Positions 22,737 to 32,820 of a stretch of DNA of 32,820 nucleotides are shown here, in pieces. Within the stretch, counting starts at the first letter, position 1. The number at the start of each line of letters is the position of its first letter. Made by a program: the position numbers and the translations under genes. Source of the stretch: Acidobacteriaceae bacterium (GTDB lineage Bacteria; Acidobacteriota; Terriglobia; Terriglobales; Acidobacteriaceae); assembly GCA_003156805.1 (NCBI GenBank), contig PMHV01000070.1, positions 1-32,820 of the forward strand, read 5' to 3'. Below the pieces are notes generated by a model. It saw only the letters and a list, made by a program, of their open reading frames with translations. It was not told the DNA's origin and searched no databases.

Positions 22737-23619
22737 TCTTGGTCCTGGACGGCGCTGTAGACGCCTCTTTGAAAGCAGCCTTGGCCACCGGTTCCCGTCG
22801 TCCGGTCGCGTTGCGCTCCCAGATGATGCGCAGCCCTTCGAGCGTGAGGAAGTCATCTACGACCTTGATATATTTCGATCCTTCGCCGATCAACGGAGCC
22901 AAGCCGCCGGTCGCCACCACGTGAGTTTCACTGCCGATCTCTGCCAGCAGCAGCTCCAGAATGCCATCCACCAGCCCGAGATAGCCGTAGTAAAGCCCAG
23001 ACTGCATACTGGCAACCGTATTCGTGCCGATGACGCTCGCGGGTTTGCGGATGTCCACACGCTGCAAGCGAGCAGTGTGTCCAAAAAGCGCTTCGGCGGA
23101 AATCCCCAGGCCGGGACAGATTACGCCGCCCCGGTACTCGCCTTTCGCGGTTACGCAGTCGAACGTGGTCGCCGTACCAAAGTCAACGCATATGCAGGGC
23201 CCACCGTATTTTTCGAACGCGGCCACCGAGTTCACAATGCGATCGGCCCCGACTTCGGCCGGATTGTCGTACAGCACCGGCATGCCGGTCTTCACTCCCG
23301 GTTCGATGAACAGCGGCTTGGAGTTGAAGTAACGTTCGCAGACTTGCCGCAGCGTGGAATCAAGTGGTGGCACCACCGAAGAGATCACTATGCCATGAAT
23401 TCCCGAAACCGCGAGACTGGCCATGGCGAACAAATTCCGGAACAGCACACCATACTCGTCTACCGTGCTGGTTTGCTCGGTAGTGACGCGCCAATTGGCC
23501 AAAAGCCGCTGGTCGTGCGAAGTTTCGCCCGGCGACGCTACGCTTGGGTGCACATCGGCCTCGTAGTCGAATACGCCCAGCACCGTGTTGGTATTGCCGA
23601 CATCTAGAACCAGAAGCAT
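22702..23619 (-). CDS. coaX: Type III pantothenate kinase
   Basis: First step of coenzyme A synthesis (pantothenate to 4'-phosphopantothenate). The 305 residues carry the ASKHA-fold motifs: phosphate-binding LVLDVGNTNTVLGVFD at the N-terminus, NPAEVGADRIVNSVAA, CVDFGTATTFDCV with the catalytic-site Asp, GGVICPGLGISAEAL and VVATGGLAPL. It is about 45 residues longer than usual. The surplus includes a polar insertion near residues 25-35 and a basic tail (ATGRREPVAKAAFKEAS and on) that is coded in the region overlapping the next gene. It sits downstream of birA, a common arrangement for coaX. Confidence 0.96.
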   Translation of the reverse strand: MLLVLDVGNTNTVLGVFDYEADVHPSVASPGETSHDQRLLANWRVTTEQTSTVDEYGVLFRNLFAMASLAVSGIHGIVISSVVPPLDSTLRQVCERYFNSKPLFIEPGVKTGMPVLYDNPAEVGADRIVNSVAAFEKYGGPCICVDFGTATTFDCVTAKGEYRGGVICPGLGISAEALFGHTARLQRVDIRKPASVIGTNTVASMQSGLYYGYLGLVDGILELLLAEIGSETHVVATGGLAPLIGEGSKYIKVVDDFLTLEGLRIIWERNATGRREPVAKAAFKEASTAPSRTKNGPGQRLRPPR

Positions 23620-23658
23620 GCCTCTCCAGATTTCTAGGCGGACAAACCGCCGATTGCC

Positions 23659-23680
23659 GGCCGGGCGAAAAGCCCGGGCC
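23659..23680 (-). other. GC-rich hairpin directly after the birA stop
   Basis: GGCCGGGC and GCCCGGGCC pair over 8 bases with one bulged C around a 5-base loop (GAAAA on the plus strand). It abuts the birA stop codon within the 61-base gap before coaX. It resembles the other gap palindromes; no U-run follows on the minus strand. Confidence 0.5.
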
Positions 23681-24817
23681 CTACTGCGCTCGCACCGTAC
23701 CGCTCAAAACCGTCTGCACTCCGAGCGCACTCCGCACCCGCAGAAACCCGCGTTCATCCAGTCCGTCCGTGGTTCCCTCAAAGCTTGAACCATTCTCTTC
23801 GATGCGCACCTGCTTGCCGCGGACCCATGAGGAACGCTCTTCAAAGCGCTGTAGAATCGACTGCCGCGCCTCCGGATTCTCGATCAAGTCGCGATACTCG
23901 CGGTCCAGCGATTTTAGCAAAGCCGCCGCCAGTTCCACGCGCGACCGCTCGCTGCCCGTGGCCAACCGCAACGAAATTGCCTGCGCCGCCACTTCCTCCG
24001 GAAAACTGGTCTGGTTCACGTTAATGCCGATTCCCACCACCACATGGCGCACTCGGGTTGCCTCGGCATTCATTTCCGCAAGAATGCCGCAGAACTTCTT
24101 GCCTTCGATCAGCAAATCGTTTGGCCATTTCAGATCCGCGTTTACGCTTGGATCCACCTGCAGGAGTGCCGCGTGCACCGCCAGTCCCGCGGCCAGCGAC
24201 AACGGCAGCACCTCCGAAGGCGGCAGCGCCGGCCGCAACACCACCGAACAATAAATGCCCCTGGAGCGTGTCGAGTGCCAGGAATGCGCTCCGCGGCCCC
24301 GTCCCGCAGTTTGTTCTTCCGCCAGGAAGACCGTGCCTTCCGGCGCGAGTTCGGAGGCGGCGGCCATGGCTGCCGTATTGGTTGAGCCAATCTTGTAGAA
24401 GTGATGCAGGTGCGCCTCGAAGATGGTCCCACGAATCAACGGCCGAAGAATTTCTGGCAACAGCAAATCGGGGACCGCGCGCAACTGATAGCCCGTCGCC
24501 GGATGTCCCGCCACGTCCACACCCAAGCCGCGTAGCTGCTGGATCAGCCGCCACACCTCGGAGCGAGTCGAGGAAATCTCCTCGGCGATCTTCGTTCCGC
24601 TTACCACCACCGTAGCGTGCTCCATCAGCAACCGCACGATGCGGCCCAGACGAAGATCCGTTGGTTGGGGCTTGCGATCGCGAGGCGCGGCCGCTTCCGC
24701 CCGCGAAGGCCTGCGCCCGCGAATTGTACCGTTCTTCTTGATGCGGAGATTATGCGGGAGAGAAGACGAAACCACAAATCGGGCATCCGACGATCGCCGT
24801 CGGCCAAAACGGTCCAA
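23681..24817 (-). CDS. birA: Bifunctional BirA: biotin-protein ligase with DNA-binding domain
   Basis: Attaches biotin to the carrier protein via biotinyl-AMP. It has an N-terminal winged helix (GRIVRLLMEHATVVVSGTKI, then LIQQLRGLGVDVAGHPATGY), suggesting it also represses transcription as in E. coli. The catalytic domain shows KIGSTNTAAMA, AEEQTAGRGRGAHSWHS (biotin loop), LKWPNDLLIEGKKFCGILAE with the catalytic Lys, and VVVGIGINVNQ. A C-terminal SH3-like domain ends SALGVQTVLSGTVRAQ. The listed frame begins at a TTG with no ribosome binding site; the first 55 or so residues are Arg-rich and probably not conserved. A GTG at 24775 is another option, and the ATG at 24625 would cut the winged helix. 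The target carrier is likely the accB product in this window. Confidence 0.93.
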   Translation of the reverse strand: MDRFGRRRSSDARFVVSSSLPHNLRIKKNGTIRGRRPSRAEAAAPRDRKPQPTDLRLGRIVRLLMEHATVVVSGTKIAEEISSTRSEVWRLIQQLRGLGVDVAGHPATGYQLRAVPDLLLPEILRPLIRGTIFEAHLHHFYKIGSTNTAAMAAASELAPEGTVFLAEEQTAGRGRGAHSWHSTRSRGIYCSVVLRPALPPSEVLPLSLAAGLAVHAALLQVDPSVNADLKWPNDLLIEGKKFCGILAEMNAEATRVRHVVVGIGINVNQTSFPEEVAAQAISLRLATGSERSRVELAAALLKSLDREYRDLIENPEARQSILQRFEERSSWVRGKQVRIEENGSSFEGTTDGLDERGFLRVRSALGVQTVLSGTVRAQ

Positions 24818-24845
24818 GACAGTGCCATGCGTTGTTCAGGTTCTT

Positions 24846-24880
24846 GCTGACGGCTGAGAGCTGACGGCTGACAGCTGACG
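24846..24880. repeat. Heptamer tandem array GCTGA-N-R x5 after nadC
   Basis: Five contiguous units: GCTGACG, GCTGAGA, GCTGACG, GCTGACA, GCTGACG. The array begins 5 bases downstream of the nadC stop codon (minus strand) and fills about half of the 68-base gap before birA. The same unit occurs in five copies after the receiver-domain gene. Confidence 0.85.
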
Positions 24881-24885
24881 GCGGT

Positions 24886-25764
24886 TTATGCCGGCACAAC
24901 CCGCAGGCTCATATCGACGGCTTGCGGCGAGTGGGTCAGCACCCCTACCGAGATGAAATCAACGCCGGTCTCCGCGTACTCGCGAACATTTTCCAGCCGG
25001 ATTCCGCCCGAGCACTCCAGTGGAATACGCGGCTCGAGTTTCGCGCAACGCTCGACTGCGCGGCGCACGTCTTCCGGCGTCATGTTGTCCAGAAGAATCG
25101 CCTCCGCACCGCCCGCCAGTGCCTGCTCCAGTTCGTCCATGGTGCGCACTTCCACTTCGATTGGCTGTGACCCGCGCCGGTTGCGATGTGCGCGCTCCAG
25201 CGCGGGCGCGACGCCGCCCGCCAGCGTGAGGTGATTGTTCTTGATGAGTACGCCGTCGGAAAGATCGAGCCGGTGATTCTGGCCGCCTCCGCAGCGCACC
25301 GCGTACTTGTCGATCACACGCAGCCCCGGCGCCGTCTTCCGCGTATCGAGAATGCGCGCCTTGGTACCGGAGACAACGTCCACGAACTTCCGGGTCAAGG
25401 TAGCAATACCGCTCATCCGCTGCACAAAATTGAGCATCACGCGCTCGCAGGAAAGTATCACCCGCGCATTATGCCTGATCACCGCTACAGATTGCCCTTT
25501 GTGCAGCCGCACGCCGTCGAAAATCTCTGGATGCGTGGTGACTTCATAGTGCGAGGTCACGGCGCCGTCCAGCGCTGCATAAACGTCAAAGATGCGGCCC
25601 ACACAGCCGATACCGGCGAGAATGCAGTCTTGCTTGGCAAGAATAGTGGCCGCAGCCTGCTGATTGGCGTCCACGCAGGCGTAACTGGTGGCATCGCGCG
25701 TAGCCCGGTCTTCGAGCAGCGCGTTCTCCAGGATGGCGGTGATGCGGCGTGAATTCCAATCCAT
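24886..25764 (-). CDS. nadC: Quinolinate phosphoribosyltransferase (nicotinate-nucleotide pyrophosphorylase)
   Basis: Converts quinolinate and PRPP to nicotinate mononucleotide in de novo NAD synthesis. The 292 residues are full length. Key text: ALLEDRATRDATSYACV near the N-terminus, CERVMLNFVQRMSGIATLTR, ILDTRKTAPGLRVIDKYAVR, CGGGQNHRLDLSDGVLIKNNH (binding site Arg, His and Lys residues), IEVEVRTMDELEQAL, ILLDNMTPEDVRRAV, and ECSGGIRLENVREYAETGVD. It lies 40 bases downstream of valS and 68 upstream of birA, in the same direction. nadA and nadB are not in the window. Confidence 0.97.
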   Translation of the reverse strand: MDWNSRRITAILENALLEDRATRDATSYACVDANQQAAATILAKQDCILAGIGCVGRIFDVYAALDGAVTSHYEVTTHPEIFDGVRLHKGQSVAVIRHNARVILSCERVMLNFVQRMSGIATLTRKFVDVVSGTKARILDTRKTAPGLRVIDKYAVRCGGGQNHRLDLSDGVLIKNNHLTLAGGVAPALERAHRNRRGSQPIEVEVRTMDELEQALAGGAEAILLDNMTPEDVRRAVERCAKLEPRIPLECSGGIRLENVREYAETGVDFISVGVLTHSPQAVDMSLRVVPA

Positions 25765-25774
25765 GTTCGTGTAG

Positions 25775-25795
25775 GGCGGGCGTCCCTCGCCCGCC
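25775..25795. other. GC-rich palindrome between valS and nadC
   Basis: GGCGGGCG and CGCCCGCC form a perfect 8-bp stem with a 5-base loop (TCCCT), in the 39-base gap between two co-directional genes. Its arms resemble the ends of the 49-bp element in pcrA (GCGGGCGA and TCGCCCGC). Confidence 0.6.
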
Positions 25796-25803
25796 TGCAG
25801 TTT

Positions 25804-28569
<2,766 letters not shown>

Positions 28570-28597
28570 CGGTGTGTGGCTGTAGAAACCAGTGTGG

Positions 28598-28637
28598 GGA
28601 CAGCCGCCCCCGGCTGTCCGACCGGGCAACACCCGGT
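28598..28637 (-). promoter_or_regulatory. Two tandem hairpins in the valS leader
   Basis: GGACAGCCG/CGGCTGTCC is a perfect 9-bp stem with a 4-base loop. Two bases away on its promoter-proximal side, ACCGGG/CCCGGT is a perfect 6-bp stem with a 5-base loop. Both lie between the predicted promoter and the valS ATG. There is no U-run and the leader (about 90 bases) is too short for a T-box, so any control would be of another kind; the larger hairpin may equally be a REP-like repeat. Confidence 0.45.
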
Positions 28638-28666
28638 GGTTTCGCCAGCATCAGATTGAACTTTTG

Positions 28667-28696
28667 ATCTTACAGGCGCGAGAAAAGAAGGGTCAA
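28667..28696 (-). promoter_or_regulatory. Likely promoter of valS
   Basis: On the minus strand, TTGACC (5 of 6 to consensus), an 18-base spacer, and TAAGAT (4 of 6). Transcription would start near 28660, about 90 bases before the valS ATG, and could read on into nadC, birA and coaX. Confidence 0.45.
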
Positions 28697-28745
28697 ACCA
28701 GTAACAGCATTAAGGTCATCCTAGGGACCGAAGATTCTACCGAGA

Positions 28746-28780
28746 GCTGATAGCTGACGGCTGATAGCTGAGGGCTGAGA
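28746..28780. repeat. Heptamer tandem array GCTGA-N-R x5 after the receiver gene
   Basis: Five contiguous units: GCTGATA, GCTGACG, GCTGATA, GCTGAGG, GCTGAGA. The array begins 8 bases downstream of the stop codon of the receiver-domain gene (minus strand). It has the same unit, copy number and orientation as the array after nadC. Confidence 0.85.
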
Positions 28781-28788
28781 GCCGCTCT

Positions 28789-30948
28789 CTACTTCTTCTC
28801 CGCCATTTTCCGGGAGATTTCTTCCACCAACCTCGGGCGCAGATCGGCCAGCACTCGGTCCACGATGCTGGCGATGGCAGTGGGATCGGAGATTGAGGGA
28901 GCGGTCGAGACTTCCTGCGCAAACTTCTCGGCGCCAGCGGCCACTGCCAAGGCCGCAGTCTCTGCAGGCACACATTCCGGCACTTCAAGATCCTCGATCT
29001 TCGATGGTTCCATCGCTTCGATCGTCTTGGCATCGCCCGCGTCGCGAGTCTTATGCCAACTTGCCCAGGCTGCCGCCGCGCTGGCAACCGCGTCGCTATC
29101 CTGCTCCGTCTTCTCGGCTGGCGGCGTGATGGAGTTGCTGTCAGCCGCAACGGGTTCGGTAACCTGCAATGGCGTTTCTACTGACCCCAACTGTTGCGCG
29201 TCTGCAACAGCAACTTCCGCCGTGGCCATCGGCGCCACAAACTCGGCCTCGCGCCCAGTTTCTTCCGCAGGCAGAGCCGCCTCCGGCGTGGAACTGCTCT
29301 CCAATTTCGTCTCGACCTGCACGATTACCGGAGAACTCTCAGGAAACGCTTCAGACACGACGCCAACAGCTACCGCGGCTGGTTGGACGAGATCGGTCGA
29401 TGTGCTCCCCGCTTCTGCGGGAATCGCGGCTGCCACCGGGGCGACCGCAACCGTTTCTGTTTGCGCGTCGGCCACGCAAGCCGAAACGGACTCCGCCGCC
29501 GCTGCGCTTCTGGCTAACTCCGGCTCTGGAGCCGGCGCCGGATCAGCCATCGCTTCCACAACCGCAGAAGAGCTTTCCATGGGCGCAGGTTCCATGGGCG
29601 CAGATTCCGGCGTCGTTGCTACTGCAAAACCTGCGGCGCTAACCTCGGCAGCGGCAAGAGTCGCCGCAGAGGCCTGCATTTCCTGTTCCAGCGAGACCGA
29701 CGCTTCCTCAGGACCGAGTGCCGAAGGCACGGCCATCCAGCGTGAACCCTGCGCACTCTCTGCGATCACGGATTCAATCGCCGCCATGGCTCCTGCCGTG
29801 GCCGCCATCGTCGCCGGCAAATCTTCCGCTTCCGCAGACGATTTCTCAACTCCGTGTCCGTCGCCGTTCGCCTCCTGGTGGCCCGGCTGCGGTTGCACTG
29901 AGGACATTCCCGCCATTACTTCGGCGTCCGCACCCGCAACCGTTTCCGCCTTGGTTTCGCTCTTGTCTTCACTAGGGGCCGCAACCGTTAGGGGCGTTTC
30001 CGTGCTCACCCTCTCGGCTGAAGGAGTCTCGGAGTCGGCTTCCGCTTGGACCTGCGTGGTTTCTGGTCGAGCCTCCGTGCCGGCTTCAGGCTTCTCTTCA
30101 GTCTTGCCCTGCACTTCAGTCTTGCCCTGCACCTCGTCCCGGCTGCTGGAAGGCGTATCTGCGGCAACCTGATTCTCCCCGGCCGGCGCGACTCCATCCG
30201 TAATGCGCACGTGCTCGGCAATCGCTGCGATCGCCGCCATCTCTTCCGGGGTTACACCCTGGGAAAGACTCGCAGGCGGGGCGGCCGCTGCGGCATCACT
30301 GCTCGTCGCCACCGGTTCTGGCGTTTCATTCTGCTTCTGCTCTTTGCCTGCCGTAGTTTTCTCTACCACCGTGCGCAGATCCCGGTTCACCGGGTTATAG
30401 ACCGAGGAATCGTCTTCAACTTTTTCCCCGCTCGCGCCATTCCCTTTGGGCAAGCCGATGCGGTTTCTCCATCCTCCAGACTCACTCCCCGCTTCGGAGC
30501 CGCTGCCACGGCTCGCTTCCTCTACTCCCGCACCCGCGCGGCCAAAGCGTCCCGGCTTGGACGATTCCGGGCGAGGCACAACTTTATCTTCCAACTTCGC
30601 CAGTGCGCTGAGCAATTCGCTGGCTTCGAACGGCTTGACGATGAACCCCTCTGCCCGCACCCGCTGCGCTTCCTGGGGTTTAAACGGCTCCAGCTTGCCT
30701 ACGGTGAGCAGCACGGGAATCCGGGCCGTCTCCTGAGAATCCTTGAGGCGCTGGCACACCTCCAGACCACTGTAGCCAGGCATGTAAACGTCCAGGACGA
30801 CGAGGTCGGGCTTGTGCTCTGCGATCTTTTTGAGCGCGGCTGAGCCATTATTAACGGTAATGACTTCGTAACCGGCGTCCGCCAGAATTTTGCGCCCCAT
30901 GTTCTGGGCGGTCACGCTGTCATCGGCAAGCAGTATCTTCCGGGCCAA
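28789..30948 (-). CDS. Receiver-domain protein with very long Ala/Glu/Pro-rich tail
   Basis: Response-regulator receiver without a recognised output domain. From a TTG with GAGGA 6 bases upstream it has 719 residues; the frame is open 20 codons further but lacks a start signal. Residues 1-120 are a complete receiver: acidic pair D9/D10 (LLADDSVTAQ), phospho-acceptor D53 (LVVLDVYMPGYSG), T82 and K105 (FIVKPF). About 560 residues of low complexity follow, rich in Ala, Glu, Val, Pro and Ser, including EVQGKTEVQGKTEEK and MEPAPMESS repeats. The last 35 residues regain structure (ISDPTAIASIVDRVLADLRP, then RLVEEISRKM). The stiff acidic tail with a structured end suggests a tether presenting the receiver to a partner. 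No histidine kinase lies nearby. Confidence 0.88.
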   Translation of the reverse strand: MARKILLADDSVTAQNMGRKILADAGYEVITVNNGSAALKKIAEHKPDLVVLDVYMPGYSGLEVCQRLKDSQETARIPVLLTVGKLEPFKPQEAQRVRAEGFIVKPFEASELLSALAKLEDKVVPRPESSKPGRFGRAGAGVEEASRGSGSEAGSESGGWRNRIGLPKGNGASGEKVEDDSSVYNPVNRDLRTVVEKTTAGKEQKQNETPEPVATSSDAAAAAPPASLSQGVTPEEMAAIAAIAEHVRITDGVAPAGENQVAADTPSSSRDEVQGKTEVQGKTEEKPEAGTEARPETTQVQAEADSETPSAERVSTETPLTVAAPSEDKSETKAETVAGADAEVMAGMSSVQPQPGHQEANGDGHGVEKSSAEAEDLPATMAATAGAMAAIESVIAESAQGSRWMAVPSALGPEEASVSLEQEMQASAATLAAAEVSAAGFAVATTPESAPMEPAPMESSSAVVEAMADPAPAPEPELARSAAAAESVSACVADAQTETVAVAPVAAAIPAEAGSTSTDLVQPAAVAVGVVSEAFPESSPVIVQVETKLESSSTPEAALPAEETGREAEFVAPMATAEVAVADAQQLGSVETPLQVTEPVAADSNSITPPAEKTEQDSDAVASAAAAWASWHKTRDAGDAKTIEAMEPSKIEDLEVPECVPAETAALAVAAGAEKFAQEVSTAPSISDPTAIASIVDRVLADLRPRLVEEISRKMAEKK
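30096..30131 (-). repeat. 18-bp perfect tandem duplication inside the receiver-protein tail
   Basis: Two identical 18-base units (CTTCAGTCTTGCCCTGCA on the plus strand) side by side, encoding EVQGKT twice. The period is a multiple of three, so the frame is kept. A looser in-frame repeat (MEP-APMES) lies about 500 bases further into the tail. This points to tail length changing by slippage. Confidence 0.8.
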
Positions 30949-30979
30949 AGGAAATCCTCTGATGAGGGGAGATATCGCG

Positions 30980-31008
30980 AAGGTAACCTGACCTAACTCG
31001 TAAGTCAA
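30980..31008 (-). promoter_or_regulatory. Possible promoter of the receiver gene
   Basis: On the minus strand, TTGACT (5 of 6), a 17-base spacer, and TACCTT (weak -10, 3 of 6). Transcription would start near 30973, about 25 bases before the TTG start. A weak -10 is common where an activator helps. Confidence 0.35.
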
Positions 31009-31037
31009 TGAGCAGGCGGGGGGTAAGCAGGTTACCT
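30981..31037. promoter_or_regulatory. Perfect 10-bp inverted repeat flanking the receiver promoter
   Basis: AGGTAACCTG (30981-30990) and CAGGTTACCT (31028-31037) are exact inverse copies separated by 37 bases. One overlaps the weak -10 box and the other lies 19 bases upstream of the -35 box. Each arm is itself nearly palindromic, as transcription-factor half-sites often are. The rest of the 163-base gap before bamD holds no gene I can support. Confidence 0.5.
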
Positions 31038-31171
31038 CGGTTCAGCACCTACCGGCGGATGGGTGGCAGGCGCCTCTGCAAAAAGGAGCTTCGGGCGTCC
31101 ACGGAATACGAAGCGGGAACAGCAGGCTCCCAATTCCTACAGCCTTCGACGTCGCCTATCCCGCGGCTGAC

Positions 31172-32695
31172 TCAGAATGGGATGATTTTCTTGATTCCCT
31201 TCTTCTTCTTTTTCTTGCTGCTGGAAAGTTCGGAATCGCTGGCCAGGCTGGAACTGGCATCGGCGCCCGCGGCGGCCGCACTGCCCGCTGGCCCCTGCTG
31301 GATTTCGTTTACCTGCGCCGGTGGTGGCAACGGCTGCTGATCAGCAGCAGCCTGGTTGGTCGGCGTCAGTTCATTTGGATCTGGTGTCCGCAAGCCGGTC
31401 TCCGGCGTCGCGGTCGGGGTTAGTTCATTCGGGTCCGCCGCCGCCCCGGCACCCGGCCGGGCAAATGGCTGGCCGTTGGCCGGAGAAACGCCCGGAGAAA
31501 CGCCCGCAGAGACGGCTGGAGCGGCGTCCGATCGAGGCGTCGGATCGCTGGCCGCTGGGGGCCCGCTGTTCACCACATCTGCCGCCAGGCTGTGCTCGTC
31601 TCCCGCTGGCATCCCCAGTGCTTGCCTGGTTGTATCTTGCACGACTTCACGGGCCGACACCGGCGTCGGATCCTCCAGCGTCGGCTCACCCACCTTCGCC
31701 GCCTGGTCCACAACCGGACCCTTTTTCACCACGCTCATCAACTTGCCGAACGTCGTCGTCTCCCGCCGGCTTTCATCTTCCGCCTTGTTGCGGGCCACCG
31801 CTGCCTTCGTCGGCCGCGGGATGGGTTGATGCAACGCCGCCAGGCGTTTTTTCGCGTCATCGGCGCGGTCCATTATGGGATATCGCGTAATGATCCGGGA
31901 ATACGTCTCCGCCGCACTCTTGCTCAACTGCTCGATCATATTGGCCTTGATCTGTTCGCTCACGCAGCGCGGCTGCGGACTGGTCTTGATGCACGTCGGT
32001 CTGGCTCGTACCAGCGCGATCTGGCCTTCGTAGTCCTGCCCCAGCAGATACAGCGCTTCGTCCGCTCGGCTGTACAGCGGGTACTTGTCCATCATGGACT
32101 TCAACCGCGCGATCGACGCCGGATACGACATCCGCATGTAGTAGAACTTTCCGATCCCAAATTCCCGGTCTGCCAGCACTTCCTGCACTTCCAGCAATCG
32201 CTGTTTTGCCTCCGGCACCAATTTGCTGTCCGGAAACTGCATGATCAGGCCGCGGTATTCGTCTTCCGCGCGTTTGGCATGAGTGTAATCGCGGTCCGCT
32301 TTTTCCATCTGCTGATACTGAATGTTGGCGATCTTCAACTGCGCTTCAGCCGCTTCCGGCATGTTGGGAAAGAACGTAATGAAGTCGCGATACTCCTGCT
32401 CGGCCTGCTCCAGAGACGCCGTTCCGCCCTCCGCGTACCACGAATCGCCCACCGCCAGCTTGGCTCGCGCGATGTACTCCGAGTCCGGATAGGTGTTGAT
32501 CAGCGTTTGCAGGGTCATGCGCGCCACTTCGAAACGGTTGTGCTTCATCGCGTCCATCGCCTTGTCGAACAACACCTTGTCCGGCTGCTTCGACCCCACA
32601 TTGGCCAGCGGATTGGCGGACTTCTTGTTCGTGCAAGCGACCGTGATCGCCAGCAGCAGGCTCAGCACAGCAATAAATGAAATTCGACGTGACAT
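31172..32695 (-). CDS. bamD: BamD-like outer-membrane assembly lipoprotein with long C-terminal tail
   Basis: Component of the BAM complex that inserts outer-membrane proteins. The ATG used (GAGG 5 bases upstream) gives 507 residues and a lipoprotein signal (RRISFIAVLSLLLAITVAC, Cys20). The BamD/YfiO TPR region follows: LFDKAMDAMKHNRFEVARMT, LQTLINTYPDSEYIARAKLA, YRDFITFFPNMPEAAEAQLK, YRGLIMQFPDSKLVPEAKQR, IGKFYYMRMSYPASIARLKS and a last repeat ending TRYPIMDRADDAKKRLAAL. BamD is normally about 240-280 residues; here a disordered tail of over 200 residues is added, with DPNELTPT twice, GVSPGVSP, and a run of six lysines near the end (SSSKKKKKKGIKKIIPF). The extension is unusual; the core assignment is good. 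Confidence 0.9.
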   Translation of the reverse strand: MSRRISFIAVLSLLLAITVACTNKKSANPLANVGSKQPDKVLFDKAMDAMKHNRFEVARMTLQTLINTYPDSEYIARAKLAVGDSWYAEGGTASLEQAEQEYRDFITFFPNMPEAAEAQLKIANIQYQQMEKADRDYTHAKRAEDEYRGLIMQFPDSKLVPEAKQRLLEVQEVLADREFGIGKFYYMRMSYPASIARLKSMMDKYPLYSRADEALYLLGQDYEGQIALVRARPTCIKTSPQPRCVSEQIKANMIEQLSKSAAETYSRIITRYPIMDRADDAKKRLAALHQPIPRPTKAAVARNKAEDESRRETTTFGKLMSVVKKGPVVDQAAKVGEPTLEDPTPVSAREVVQDTTRQALGMPAGDEHSLAADVVNSGPPAASDPTPRSDAAPAVSAGVSPGVSPANGQPFARPGAGAAADPNELTPTATPETGLRTPDPNELTPTNQAAADQQPLPPPAQVNEIQQGPAGSAAAAGADASSSLASDSELSSSKKKKKKGIKKIIPF

Positions 32696-32732
32696 TAACA
32701 CCTCAATATGCTCGTCTGATTGTCTTTTCCGG

Positions 32733-32780
32733 CGTCATCCCGAAGTCCCGCGTTTTCACCAGCGGGACGAGGGATCTCCC
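32733..32780. repeat. Intergenic palindromic repeat upstream of bamD
   Basis: GTCCCGC and GCGGGAC form a perfect 7-bp stem with a 10-base loop, embedded in text (CATCCCGAAGTCCC on the left, GACGAGGGATCTCC on the right) of the kind that recurs between genes in many acidobacterial and other soil-bacterial genomes. That recurrence is from general knowledge; only one copy is in this window. The rest of the 119 bases after the bamD start holds no gene. Confidence 0.45.
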
Positions 32781-32820
32781 GTGCGCACACGGCCGCCCCT
32801 TTTCAAACTGAGCCACTACC

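Noticed and set aside
28570-28788. T-box riboswitch in the valS leader
   Set aside because: The predicted leader is only about 90 bases, no T-box sequence or antiterminator pair was found, and the hairpins lack U-runs.
28865-30172. 435-codon open frame on the plus strand opposite the receiver-protein tail
   Set aside because: It is Ala/Ser/Thr-rich low complexity produced by the repetitive, GC-biased codons of the real gene; no domain or start signal.

Overview
The window looks like a piece of an Acidobacteriota chromosome (class Terriglobia, Koribacter-like). This is inferred from gene style and order: a tonB-exbB-exbD-exbD-TPR lipoprotein cluster next to secF, a valS-nadC-birA-coaX run, Ala/Pro-rich tails on a response regulator and on BamD, moderately high GC, and frequent TTG starts with good Shine-Dalgarno sequences. 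No rRNA, tRNA, CRISPR array, transposase or phage gene was seen. It reads as core chromosome, and no stretch over 300 bases lacks a gene.

Left part (1-9012, plus strand): the 3' end of secF; an inner-membrane energy-transduction cluster (TonB, ExbB, two ExbD, a TPR lipoprotein) closed by a clear intrinsic terminator; a GT2 plus GT-C glycosyltransferase pair; and biotin carboxylase with a biotin carrier protein. Middle (9061-18978, minus strand): a lipoprotein parvulin and a DsbA-like thioredoxin protein (envelope folding), adenosine deaminase, a frameshifted small membrane protein, an amino-acid permease, a 53-residue Lys/Arg-rich protein missed by length cut-offs, PcrA/UvrD helicase, a SAM methyltransferase and a DUF971 protein. 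rpmB (plus strand, own promoter) interrupts the run at 19390. Right part (19667-32695, minus strand): FKBP isomerase, RidA, a BaiN-type flavoprotein, a conserved-looking unknown, coaX, birA, nadC, valS, a receiver-domain protein with a giant low-complexity tail, and BamD.

Functional threads: biotin (accC/accB carrier and BirA ligase) and cofactor supply (NadC for NAD, CoaX for CoA); envelope biogenesis and folding (SecF, BamD, PpiC-type and FKBP isomerases, DsbA-like protein); and TonB-type energy transduction.

The most unusual signals are in repeat structure. (1) A 49-bp palindromic element sits twice, in the same reading frame, inside pcrA and is open in all three frames of the coding strand, resembling protein-coding palindromic elements known in Rickettsia. 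(2) Four arrays of 7- or 8-nt tandem repeats lie within about 10 nt downstream of minus-strand stop codons. (3) Perfect or near-perfect GC-rich hairpins sit in most gaps between co-directional genes, including between exbB and exbD. (4) A one-base frameshift in a G run splits a 152-residue gene. (5) A perfect 10-bp inverted repeat brackets the likely promoter of the receiver gene.
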